DNA from: an uncultured Pelagibacteraceae bacterium
GTDB lineage: Bacteria; Pseudomonadota; Alphaproteobacteria; Pelagibacterales; Pelagibacteraceae
Reading direction: 5' to 3'
Assembly: GCA_902570545.1 (NCBI GenBank)
Contig: CACFYO010000018.1
Span: 1-17,304, forward strand
DNA length: 17,304 nt
Shown here: in pieces, positions 7,183 to 14,786 of the stretch
Layout: the number at the start of each line of letters is the position of its first letter
How positions within the stretch are numbered: position 1 is the stretch's first letter
Notes under the pieces: generated by a model
What the model was told of the DNA's origin: nothing
Seen by the model: the letters and a program-made list of their open reading frames with translations, nothing else
Databases searched by the model: none
Program-made: the position numbers and the translations under genes

Positions 7183-8511
7183 TTATTTTAAAAACGTATC
7201 CATAGAGTCATCCATTGCAGATGACCAAGGTGTATGGTGAATAGGAGCTATGGATCCAGTAACAGGTGATGAAAAAGATTTATTTCTGTAAGTTGAAATA
7301 TCATCCATTTTATGATGTTCCCAATCTTTAAAATGTTTTCTTATCAATTCAAAATCAATTTTTGGATAATCTGACATATCATGAAGCTCTTTAGTATACT
7401 CAGTTTGAAAATCAATCATTTGATCAGGATTTTCTAATTTTTCTTCCATAGAAACCCATTTAGAAATATCTTTTTCTATTTCACTATCATTTGGAATCTT
7501 AATTTTATTCATTATCACATCCCTTGCGAACCATGCTTGGCAATCAAACATATTAAAAGTATGAAATTGATCCTGCATACCTAGGTACATTAGCTTGTGA
7601 TTATCTTGCCAAACTACTCCTTTGTATAATTTTGGTGGATATAATCTGTTGTGAGTTTTAAGACTTAGTTTTTCGTTCAAAAATGGAAAATGATGCAGGT
7701 ATCCAGTGCATAATATAATTACATCTGCTTCTTGCTCTGTACCATCTTTAAAAATTGCTTTGTTACCCTCTAATCTATCTAGATAGTAAACTTCTTTCAT
7801 ACCAGAAGGCCATTTAAAACCCATTGGATTATGTCTATAACCTATGGTTACACTTTTAGCTCCATATTTATTACATTGCAAAGCAACATCCTCAGCTGAA
7901 TAACTGCTTCCAAGCACTATCACATTTTTACCTCTAAATTCTTCAGCATCTCTGAAATCATGAGAATGCATTATTCTTCCTGGAAAAGAATTCATACCCT
8001 TGTATTCAGGAATAAATGGAACTGAAAAATGTCCAGTTGAAACAACTACATAATCAAACTTGTCAGACAAAATTTTATTGTTAGTTTTATCTTGATAGCT
8101 TACTTCAAATTTATCTGAATTATAGTTTACACTCTTTACACTTGTGCTAAATTTAATTTTGCTTTTAATGTTTCCTTTACTTACTCTTCCAATTATATAA
8201 TTAAATAACACTTCTCTAGGTGGAAAAGATGGAATAGGTTTTCCAAAATGCTCATCAAAAGAATAATCTGCAAATTCCAAACATTCTTTTGGTCCATTTG
8301 ACCATAAATATCTATACATACTATTGGGGATAGGATCACCATATTGATCTGAACCGGTTCTCCAACTGTAGTTCCATAGTCCTCCCCAATCATCTTGTTT
8401 TTCAAAACACACTATTTCTGGAACTTCTTCTCCTTTTTGCTCAGCATGCTCGAAGGCTCTTAACATCGATAAACCACAAGGCCCTGCACCGATTATTGCT
8501 ATTTTATTCAT
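7183..8511 (-). CDS. tmm: Trimethylamine monooxygenase (flavin-containing)
   Basis: This 442-residue FAD enzyme uses NADPH and O2 to oxidise trimethylamine to TMAO in the cytoplasm. Seen: FAD-binding GAGPCG at 8-13, the flavin-monooxygenase fingerprint FPGRIMHSHDF at 176-186, NADPH-binding GSSYSA at 201-206, and a C-T-G-Y block at 268-271. Length and the W-rich N-terminal segment (W42, W46, W50) match bacterial Tmm, a family established in Methylocella, Roseobacter and Pelagibacter. Other flavin monooxygenases are the alternative, but closeness to a TMAO-type importer favours Tmm. It is the only complete minus-strand gene here, divergent from gpsA and convergent with glpK. No ribosome site is seen before the ATG; a -10-like hexamer lies 6 bases upstream. 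TMAO demethylase, the next enzyme, is not in the window. Confidence 0.9.
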   Translation of the reverse strand: MNKIAIIGAGPCGLSMLRAFEHAEQKGEEVPEIVCFEKQDDWGGLWNYSWRTGSDQYGDPIPNSMYRYLWSNGPKECLEFADYSFDEHFGKPIPSFPPREVLFNYIIGRVSKGNIKSKIKFSTSVKSVNYNSDKFEVSYQDKTNNKILSDKFDYVVVSTGHFSVPFIPEYKGMNSFPGRIMHSHDFRDAEEFRGKNVIVLGSSYSAEDVALQCNKYGAKSVTIGYRHNPMGFKWPSGMKEVYYLDRLEGNKAIFKDGTEQEADVIILCTGYLHHFPFLNEKLSLKTHNRLYPPKLYKGVVWQDNHKLMYLGMQDQFHTFNMFDCQAWFARDVIMNKIKIPNDSEIEKDISKWVSMEEKLENPDQMIDFQTEYTKELHDMSDYPKIDFELIRKHFKDWEHHKMDDISTYRNKSFSSPVTGSIAPIHHTPWSSAMDDSMDTFLK

Positions 8512-8517
8512 ATAAAT

Positions 8518-8523
8518 TGTATA
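8518..8523 (-). promoter_or_regulatory. Possible -10 element of tmm
   Basis: On the minus strand TATACA ends 6 bases before the tmm ATG (8511). Transcription from it would begin at or next to the start codon. No clear -35 is seen at the usual spacing, so this is a weak call in a very AT-rich gap. Confidence 0.25.
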
Positions 8524-8625
8524 ATTTTAAAAATTTATCTTATTAATAAAATCAAAAAAATAAAACTATTTTTTCTTTAAATTTACTTGTTATTAATGAA
8601 TAGTTTATTTTTAGTGAATTTATTT

Positions 8626-9582
8626 ATGAAAAAAATTCTAATTATTGGTGGTGGAGCCATGGGATCAGCGTTCTCTGTTCCATGTATAGATAATAATAAT
8701 AAAGTATTAATTACAGAACCATATAACCAAAGATTTATTAAAAATTTATCATCAAAAAATAAATTTCATTCAGGTTTAAAAATTAATCTTTCAAAAAAAC
8801 TAATATTTAAAAAATATTCTAAGAAATTATTTCTTGAAAAATATGATCTTATTGTTATTGCATTAAGTTTATCAGGTATTAATTTTGTTGGTAAAGAATT
8901 AAAAAAGTATAAAGTAAAATCTCCAGTTTTAGTTCTTACAAAAGGTCTCAAATATGAAAAGAAAAATAAAAAAATTACAACTATTTCTCAAACTCTTCTA
9001 AAAAATAATCCAAAATTAAATGTATCAGTTTTGAAGGGACCTTGTTTAGCTAAGGAATTAGTTAGAAAAAGACAAACTAGTGTAATTATAGCTAACAAAA
9101 ACATTAAATTTGCAAAATTGTTAGGTAAAATGATTTCAACCAAATATTATTTGATAGAATATTCTACAGATATTATTGGTATTGAAATATGTTCAGCAAT
9201 AAAAAATATTTATTCCATGATAATTGGTTCTGGTTTAAGTTTGAATAAATCGTCAAGTCTATTTCAAAAATCACTATCAGAAATGAAATACTTAACCAGA
9301 CAATTGAAAGGAAAAGAAGAAACCGTTTTAAGTCTAGCAGGAGTTGGAGACCTATATGTAAGTGCTGCGGGTGGAAGAAATAGCAAAATGGGAAACTATT
9401 TGGGACAAGGTTTTACTTTCAAAAGTGCTAAAAAAAAGTTTATGGCAAATGATACTGTAGAAGGCGAACAACTTGTAAGAGAAATCGCGCCTTTTATTTT
9501 AAAAAAATTTAATTCAAAAAAAATTCCCTTAATGTTCAGAATGATTAGAGCAATTCTAAAAAATAAAAAATTTTCGATTTAA
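8626..9582 (+). CDS. gpsA: Glycerol-3-phosphate dehydrogenase, NAD(P)-dependent
   Basis: This 318-residue cytoplasmic enzyme interconverts glycerol 3-phosphate and dihydroxyacetone phosphate. Seen: nucleotide-binding GGGAMG at 8-13, TKGL at 105-108, GPCLAKE at 138-144 (family consensus GPSFAxE), catalytic-lysine region with K193 in AIKNIYS, GVGDL at 239-243 and RNSKMG at 251-256. Length matches the family. In-frame starts at 8587 (TTG) and 8596 (ATG) exist, but the ATG at 8626 puts the glycine motif at the usual distance from the N-terminus. No ribosome site is visible. The gene lies between glpK/tmm and a transport-glycosidase operon. GpsA usually makes G3P for phospholipids; with glpK nearby it could run in reverse to bring glycerol into central metabolism. 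Whether this is the only gpsA of the genome cannot be seen. Confidence 0.88.
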   Translation: MKKILIIGGGAMGSAFSVPCIDNNNKVLITEPYNQRFIKNLSSKNKFHSGLKINLSKKLIFKKYSKKLFLEKYDLIVIALSLSGINFVGKELKKYKVKSPVLVLTKGLKYEKKNKKITTISQTLLKNNPKLNVSVLKGPCLAKELVRKRQTSVIIANKNIKFAKLLGKMISTKYYLIEYSTDIIGIEICSAIKNIYSMIIGSGLSLNKSSSLFQKSLSEMKYLTRQLKGKEETVLSLAGVGDLYVSAAGGRNSKMGNYLGQGFTFKSAKKKFMANDTVEGEQLVREIAPFILKKFNSKKIPLMFRMIRAILKNKKFSI

Positions 9583-9631
9583 AAATATTATATTTATTGA
9601 CTTTTTGAATAGAAAAGCCTTTTTTAAATTA

Positions 9632-9660
9632 TTGTCATTCATTTCTCTCGCTGATACATT
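9632..9660 (+). promoter_or_regulatory. Candidate sigma-70 promoter of the binding-protein operon
   Basis: TTGTCA (9632-9637) and TACATT (9655-9660) are separated by 17 bases, matching consensus at 5 of 6 and 4 of 6 positions. Transcription would start near 9667, giving a leader of about 26 bases that contains the ribosome site before 9693. The rest of the 110-base gap (9583-9692) shows no riboswitch-like structure. Confidence 0.4.
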
Positions 9661-9682
9661 TACTTTATTAATCAACGAAAAG

Positions 9683-9688
9683 AGGGGA
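9683..9688 (+). promoter_or_regulatory. Ribosome binding site of the family-1 binding protein
   Basis: GAGGGG ends four bases before the ATG at 9693. It is among the clearest ribosome sites correctly placed before a start in this window, where most genes have little or none, and suggests strong translation of the binding protein. Confidence 0.6.
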
Positions 9689-9692
9689 ATCA

Positions 9693-11021
9693 ATGATTAA
9701 AAAAATAATAATAACTGTTTGCACGCTTATATTTTTAATTTCAAATATTAGTTACGCAGACATCACTTTTTGGACTACAGAGGTTCAGCCAGCTAGAATG
9801 GCTAAACAAGAGGCAATGGCTAAAGATTTTGAAGCTAAAACTGGCATCAAAGTTGAAGTTATTCCTGTAGAAGAAAAAGATTTAGGAACAAGAGCAACTG
9901 CAGCAGCAGCAGCGGGTGATCTACCTGATGTAATCTATCATACTTTACAGTATGTATTACCTTGGGCAGAAGCTGGAATACTAGATGTTGATGCAAATAA
10001 TGCAGTTGTAAAAGAACTTGGTAAAAAAACTTTTGCACCAGGTGCCTTAAACATGGCTAAAAAAGGATCAAAAATAGCAGCTGTGCCAGTTGATGGTTGG
10101 ACGCAAATGGTCGTTTATAGAAAAGACTTATTTGAAAAAGCAGGACTTGAGCCACCAACAAGTTATGAAAATATAACAAAGGCAGTTGAAGCACTTTCTG
10201 GAGATGGAATGTTTGGTTTTGTTGCTGCAACGAAAACTGATGAAAACTTTATGAGTCAAGTTTTAGAGCATGTTCTTTTAGCAAATGGAGTAAATGTTGT
10301 TAAAAAAGGTGCAATAAGAAAACAAGGTAAAAAGTTAAAAGCTTCTTTAGAGTTTTATAAAGTTATTGCAAATGCAAGTCCTCCAGGAGAATTATACTGG
10401 AAGCAATCAAGAGAATTGTATTTTGCAGGAAAAACACCAATGATAATTTGGTCTCCATTTATTATGGATGAACTAGCTGGTTTAAGAGATTCAGCTCCGC
10501 CAACAATAAATAGTGATCCAACATCTGGGGAGTTAGCTTCAAAAACTGGTTTCATTACAAACTTAAGTGGTCCTAATAATAAAAAAGGGGCTGCATGGGC
10601 TGATGTAAGATACTTTGGAATAACAGCAGATGCTGATACAGAAGAAGCAAGTGCATTTATCAAATACTCAATGGATGAAGGTTACACCAAGACACTTTCA
10701 ATCGCACCAGAAGGTAAATTTCCTGTTAGAAGAGGAAACTCGAGCGATCCTGAGGCGTTTACAAAAGCATGGAGTAAATTACCTGTTGGAGTTGATAGAA
10801 AAGCACCTTTATCAGACTTATATTCAGAGGATGTTATAAATAATATTGTTGCTGGATTAGATAAAGCTCAAAGATGGGGTGTAAAAGAAGGTGAACTTTC
10901 TAGAGCTTCTAAAATTATTAATAACAAGTTTATTAATAGAATAACTAGACTTTATGTTGATGGACAGATTGATATTGATCAAGCAGTAGATATGATCAAT
11001 CAAAAACTCTCTCAATTTTAA
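9693..11021 (+). CDS. Family-1 ABC solute-binding protein (sugar/glycoside type)
   Basis: This 442-residue protein resembles the MalE/UgpB class of periplasmic binding proteins for sugars, glycosides or glycerol-phosphate compounds. Seen: a signal peptide (1-22, cleavage after SYA), then the usual first strand with ITFWTTE, the A-A-A-G-D-L-P-D-V segment near 70-78, and the hinge-like block with VPVDGWTQMVVYRKDLFEKAGL. No lipobox is present, so the mature protein should be free in the periplasm. Two sugar-type permease genes follow after a hairpin, which defines it as their binding partner. The ligand is not readable from the sequence; the glycosidase in the same operon suggests a small alpha-glycoside. 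UgpB (glycerol 3-phosphate) is an alternative because glpK and gpsA are near. Confidence 0.8.
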   Translation: MIKKIIITVCTLIFLISNISYADITFWTTEVQPARMAKQEAMAKDFEAKTGIKVEVIPVEEKDLGTRATAAAAAGDLPDVIYHTLQYVLPWAEAGILDVDANNAVVKELGKKTFAPGALNMAKKGSKIAAVPVDGWTQMVVYRKDLFEKAGLEPPTSYENITKAVEALSGDGMFGFVAATKTDENFMSQVLEHVLLANGVNVVKKGAIRKQGKKLKASLEFYKVIANASPPGELYWKQSRELYFAGKTPMIIWSPFIMDELAGLRDSAPPTINSDPTSGELASKTGFITNLSGPNNKKGAAWADVRYFGITADADTEEASAFIKYSMDEGYTKTLSIAPEGKFPVRRGNSSDPEAFTKAWSKLPVGVDRKAPLSDLYSEDVINNIVAGLDKAQRWGVKEGELSRASKIINNKFINRITRLYVDGQIDIDQAVDMINQKLSQF

Positions 11022-11039
11022 TCTAATAATTTAAATTTA

Positions 11040-11075
11040 AATAAAAGCGGATAATATGTATTATCCGCTTTTATT
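11040..11075 (+). terminator. Perfect 17-bp inverted repeat between binding-protein and permease genes
   Basis: Arms 11040-11056 and 11059-11075 are perfectly complementary with two bases between them (functionally a 4-base loop). The 3' arm contains GCTTTTATT, so it can act as a leaky terminator or a 3'-end protector of the binding-protein message. The final base of the stem is immediately before the permease ATG at 11076, leaving no free space for a ribosome site. Such intercistronic hairpins commonly raise binding protein over membrane subunits; here it may also control permease translation. Confidence 0.75.
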
Positions 11076-12335
11076 ATGAGTGATACACTTTCAAAAATAG
11101 AAAAAAGAACTGCATATATATTAATATTACCTGCAGTTTTCCTTGTTTTTTCAATTATCTTATTTCCAATATTTGCAAATGTATGGATAAGTTTTAAAGA
11201 GGTTGGTCTAAAAGATATCAGGATCCCTGAACCTAGAGCAAAAAAAATTGTAAAATCCATTAAAGATAATCCAGATCAATTAAAGGTTATTTATAAACTT
11301 AGAAATAGTTCATTAATTTTAGAAATAAGGGACGTTAAATTTCAAGATAAATTACCTAAAAATATCAAACCTATAAATTTAGATGAAAGATGTAGTTTCA
11401 AATCAAATAAAATTTATTGTGATTTTGGAAATTGGGAGGCTAAATACAAGGAAAATTTTCAAATATTATTAAAGAGTTCTGATGGCAAACAAATAAACAA
11501 AAAAGAATTAAAAACTATTAAACCAAAATTAACAGGTAAATCAGATAATATTTTATTAAATACTAATTTTACATTAAAGAATTTTAAAAAGGTATTTTTT
11601 CAAAATGAATTTTTTGATTTATTATCAACTACTTTTTACTATACTTTTTTTGGCACAATCGGTTCGATTGTATTTGGAATACTCACTGCTCAACTTGTGA
11701 ACCAGAAGTTTTTTGGAAGAACATTTATGAGAAGTGTTTTACTTTTTCCATACGTGGGCCCTGTTGTTGCTCTAGCCTATACTTGGGAGTTATTATTAGA
11801 TCCTTACAGTGGAACTTTAAATAATCTATTGATGAATTTTCAAGTCATACAAGAGCCCTTAAATTTATTGGGTCAAAAATATTTAACGATAAATTTTTTT
11901 GGTTTTGATCTTAAATTACGATTAGCATTAACAACTGTAATTATTTTTGAAATTTGGAGATACTTTCCATTAGCTTTCTTATTTATATTAGCTCGACTTC
12001 AAGCAGTACCTAAAGAATTATATGAGGCAGCGGAAGTGGATGGTGCTGGCCCTTTACAAAAATTTATTAATATCACTCTTCCACAAATAACAGCAGTGAT
12101 ATCTATTCTCTTTATGATTAGGTTTATTTGGAACTTTAATAAATTCGAGGATATTTTTTTATTAACAGGAGGTGCATCTGGAACTAGAACTTTGCCAATA
12201 AATGTTTATGAGCAAGGATTTACTATTTCCGATATTGGTATGGGGTCAGCAGTATCAATTGTAATAGTTGCTTTACTGCTATTATTTATGTTCGTTTACT
12301 TTAAATTAATAGGTAAGAGGGCCGATGAAAACTAA
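11076..12335 (+). CDS. Sugar-type ABC permease (MalF/UgpA-like) with large periplasmic insertion
   Basis: This 419-residue inner-membrane subunit is longer than the usual 290-310 of UgpA-type permeases. A first helix lies at about 14-36, then a soluble stretch of some 120 extra residues at about 45-163 is inserted before the family-typical FTLKNFKKVF segment and the five-helix core (about 185-412). The insertion is predicted periplasmic, has beta-like alternation, and contains two cysteines (C106, C115) that could form a disulfide. The EAA coupling loop to an ATPase is intact (VPKELYEAAEVDGAG, 311-325). MalF also has a large periplasmic loop that contacts its binding protein, but at another position in the chain. 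The start codon abuts a hairpin and has no ribosome site; no better start exists. The end overlaps the next permease gene by 11 bases. Confidence 0.85.
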   Translation: MSDTLSKIEKRTAYILILPAVFLVFSIILFPIFANVWISFKEVGLKDIRIPEPRAKKIVKSIKDNPDQLKVIYKLRNSSLILEIRDVKFQDKLPKNIKPINLDERCSFKSNKIYCDFGNWEAKYKENFQILLKSSDGKQINKKELKTIKPKLTGKSDNILLNTNFTLKNFKKVFFQNEFFDLLSTTFYYTFFGTIGSIVFGILTAQLVNQKFFGRTFMRSVLLFPYVGPVVALAYTWELLLDPYSGTLNNLLMNFQVIQEPLNLLGQKYLTINFFGFDLKLRLALTTVIIFEIWRYFPLAFLFILARLQAVPKELYEAAEVDGAGPLQKFINITLPQITAVISILFMIRFIWNFNKFEDIFLLTGGASGTRTLPINVYEQGFTISDIGMGSAVSIVIVALLLLFMFVYFKLIGKRADEN

Positions 12336-13518
12336 AAATTTAATATACTACGCATTAATATCCTCTATATTTTTGTTTTCTTTGGTCTCTATTTGGAAAA
12401 TTTTAGTAACTTTGCAAGGAGTTGAGTTAAAAAATTTTAATTTTGAAATAATTATTACTTTAGGTATCGCTATTAGTCTTTTAAATTTAATTATAGGTGA
12501 AAAGTTAAATTATTTAATAAAATCAACTTTATTTGCCTTTATATTTACCTTTGTAGATGGATACATAGTTCAGGTAATGCCCGTTTGGTATAATATTGGA
12601 ATATTTGCAATATTGATATTTTTCACATTAAAAATTAATAAATATAGTCAAAAATATTTAGCATCTGAGCATTCATCACAAATAGTAATATTTGATTTTT
12701 TAACTCTCTTTGGAATTGTTTTATTCTCATTTGTCATTTTATTTCCATTTTATATGATGTTGATAACAAGCTTTAAAACTCAAGCTGCTTTGCTAATTAA
12801 TCCTTTAGATTTTAGTATAAATTTTAAGCAAGATTTTAAAGAATTATTTAAGTCATACTTTGTGATATTTGATACTTACAAATTTGGTAGATATATACTA
12901 ATAAGTACATTTGTTTCAGTTGGGACAGTGATAGTTACTTTACTATTCGCAATACCAGCTGCTTATGCTGTAGCAAGGTTAAACTTCTTTGGAAAAAACT
13001 TTCTGTCGACTTCAATTTTAATTATTTATATGTTTCCTGCTATAGTATTAGTTATTCCTTTGTATACTGTTTTTAGTCAACTAGGTTTAAGAAACTCGGT
13101 AGGTGGCTTATTAATTGTTTATACAGCAACTACTTTGCCAGTTGCAATTTACATGTTACAAGGTTATTTTAGAAGTATTCCTAAAGAACTAGAAGAAGCA
13201 GCAATCATGGACAAATTAAATTGGTTTGGCATAATTATAAAAATAATTTTACCATTAAGCATACCTGCAATCTCTTCAGTTGCTTTATACGTCTTTATGA
13301 TTGCGTGGAATGAGTTTTTATTTTCTTTGATGTTCTTGGATAATCCAAACTCATTTACCTTATCAAGGGCAATACAATATCTAAGTGGTGATGCCGAAAC
13401 ACCAAGACAATATTTAATGGCTGGGTCAGTAATTGTTACAATTCCTGTTTTGTTAATTTTTGTATACTTTGAAAAATATTTAGTGAGCGGTCTTACTGCA
13501 GGAAGTGTAAAAGGTTAG
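12325..13518 (+). CDS. Sugar-type ABC permease (MalG/UgpE-like) with N-terminal membrane extension
   Basis: This 397-residue subunit pairs with the preceding permease. Residues about 124-397 form a normal MalG-like permease: first helix 124-147 ending in L-I-T-S-F-K, EAA loop SIPKELEEAAIMDKLNW at 284-300, the AWNEFLF block, and the family-typical end GLTAGSVKG. In front lie about 115 extra residues with four predicted helices (about 6-28, 40-57, 63-84, 89-103), which ordinary MalG/UgpE proteins of 270-290 residues lack. The start overlaps the previous gene by 11 bases, so translation is likely coupled. The extension is in frame with no break, so it is a true part of the protein rather than a separate gene. 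Its role is unknown. Confidence 0.85.
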   Translation: MKTKNLIYYALISSIFLFSLVSIWKILVTLQGVELKNFNFEIIITLGIAISLLNLIIGEKLNYLIKSTLFAFIFTFVDGYIVQVMPVWYNIGIFAILIFFTLKINKYSQKYLASEHSSQIVIFDFLTLFGIVLFSFVILFPFYMMLITSFKTQAALLINPLDFSINFKQDFKELFKSYFVIFDTYKFGRYILISTFVSVGTVIVTLLFAIPAAYAVARLNFFGKNFLSTSILIIYMFPAIVLVIPLYTVFSQLGLRNSVGGLLIVYTATTLPVAIYMLQGYFRSIPKELEEAAIMDKLNWFGIIIKIILPLSIPAISSVALYVFMIAWNEFLFSLMFLDNPNSFTLSRAIQYLSGDAETPRQYLMAGSVIVTIPVLLIFVYFEKYLVSGLTAGSVKG

Positions 13519-14786
13519 TGGAAGATTTTATCAAATCAGCTAAGAAAGTTTTATTAGGGAATAAAAAAAAAGGCTATACATTACCAACCAATAACAAATT
13601 ATACCCAGCGCAATGGAATTGGGACTCAGGTTTCATTGCTTTAGGATATTCTCACTTTAAACTCAAATATGCTCTAGATGAAATAAAGACATTAATAAGA
13701 GGTCAATGGAAAGATGGAATGATACCTCATATTTTGTTCCACGATTTAAATACCAATTATTATCCAAACCATTCTGTATGGGCTTGTGGAAATAAAATAC
13801 ATTCATCTGGTATTACCCAACCACCAATTCTTGCAATAATTTTAAAACTAATTTTAGATAAAAAAAGAATTAATAATAGAGATAAAGCCGAAATTAAAAA
13901 AATAATTAAGGGAATATTAAAATACCACAAATGGTTTATTAAATTTAGAGATCCAAATAATACTGGATTAGTCTCAATTTTGCACCCTTGGGAAAGTGGC
14001 TACGACAATTCACCATTGTGGGATGACCCTATGAGTAAAGTAAAAGTCCCAAAAAACCTTAAATACAAAAGGGGAGATAACAAAGTTGTTAATCCTGAAT
14101 ATAGGCCATTAGATATTGATTATGATAGATACGTAACTATCAAAAATCATTTGAGAAAAAATAATTATAATCCAAAAAAACTTTATAAAGCTTCGTTATT
14201 CAATGTGATTGATGTAGGATTTAACTCTATATTTTTGCGCGCAAATAAAGACCTTCTAAAATTATTAAATACATTCAATTTGCAAAGTACTGAATTAGAG
14301 TCATATATATCAAGATCTGAAAATGAAATTGTAAAATTATATAATCAGAAAAAAAATACTTTTTTCAACATCGATTTAAGAAATAAAAAAAAAATTAACA
14401 TTCCATCAATTACTCATTATTTTATTTTATTTGCAGATTTAAAAAACAAAGTATTAAATAACCAAATCATTAAAAACTTAAAAAAACACAGTTTTAAAGA
14501 AAAATATTTATTATCAAGTGTAAAATCAAATCACCAAAAATTTGAAGAGAAAAGATATTGGAGAGGTCCAGTATGGATTAATTGTAATTGGATAATATAT
14601 CAAGGATTAAAGAATAAGAATATTAAATTTGCTAAACAAATAAAAAGAAAAACTATTAATTTAGTAAAACAAAAAGGTTTTAATGAATACTTTAGTTGTA
14701 AAACTGGTAAAGGATTTGGCGCAACAAACTTTTCTTGGACCGCTGCGTTATTTTTAGACTTAATACTTGAAAATAAAAATGACTAA
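13518..14786 (+). CDS. Clan GH-G glycosidase (GH63-like), probable glucosyl/mannosylglycerate hydrolase relative
   Basis: This 422-residue protein has the landmarks of (alpha/alpha)6-barrel inverting alpha-glycosidases near GH63: QWNWDSGF at 32-39, RGQWKDGMIPHILFH at 61-75, HPWESGYDNSPLWD at 156-169, YWRGPVWINCNW at 347-358 and FSWTAALFLDL at 405-415. By comparison with mannosylglycerate and glucosylglycerate hydrolases, D163 is the likely general acid and E390 (in NEYF) the likely base. There is no signal peptide, so hydrolysis is cytoplasmic, after import of the intact glycoside. Length is close to the roughly 440 of those hydrolases. The GTG start shares one base with the preceding stop (TAGTG) and follows an AAAAGG ribosome site. 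The substrate is inferred; trehalase-like or other small alpha-glucosidase activity is possible. Confidence 0.75.
   Translation: MEDFIKSAKKVLLGNKKKGYTLPTNNKLYPAQWNWDSGFIALGYSHFKLKYALDEIKTLIRGQWKDGMIPHILFHDLNTNYYPNHSVWACGNKIHSSGITQPPILAIILKLILDKKRINNRDKAEIKKIIKGILKYHKWFIKFRDPNNTGLVSILHPWESGYDNSPLWDDPMSKVKVPKNLKYKRGDNKVVNPEYRPLDIDYDRYVTIKNHLRKNNYNPKKLYKASLFNVIDVGFNSIFLRANKDLLKLLNTFNLQSTELESYISRSENEIVKLYNQKKNTFFNIDLRNKKKINIPSITHYFILFADLKNKVLNNQIIKNLKKHSFKEKYLLSSVKSNHQKFEEKRYWRGPVWINCNWIIYQGLKNKNIKFAKQIKRKTINLVKQKGFNEYFSCKTGKGFGATNFSWTAALFLDLILENKND

Noticed and set aside
8512..8537. Inverted repeat ATAAATT/AATTTAT in the tmm-gpsA gap as an operator
   Set aside because: Only seven A/T pairs with a long loop in a gap that is nearly all A and T; expected by chance.
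8587..8625. Upstream TTG or ATG start for gpsA
   Set aside because: It would add 10-13 residues before a Rossmann motif that already sits at the standard distance from the ATG at 8626.
9597..9602. TTGACT as a -35 element
   Set aside because: No -10-like hexamer lies at 16-18 bases; the TTGTCA/TACATT pair downstream fits better.
9583..9692. Riboswitch upstream of the family-1 binding protein
   Set aside because: The candidate promoter leaves only about 26 bases of leader, and I see no paired structure or known SAR11 glycine or SAM motif.
14767..14778. TTG start for the Fe-type dehydrogenase
   Set aside because: The ATG at 14779 forms the common ATGACTAA overlap with the upstream stop and gives a normal N-terminus.
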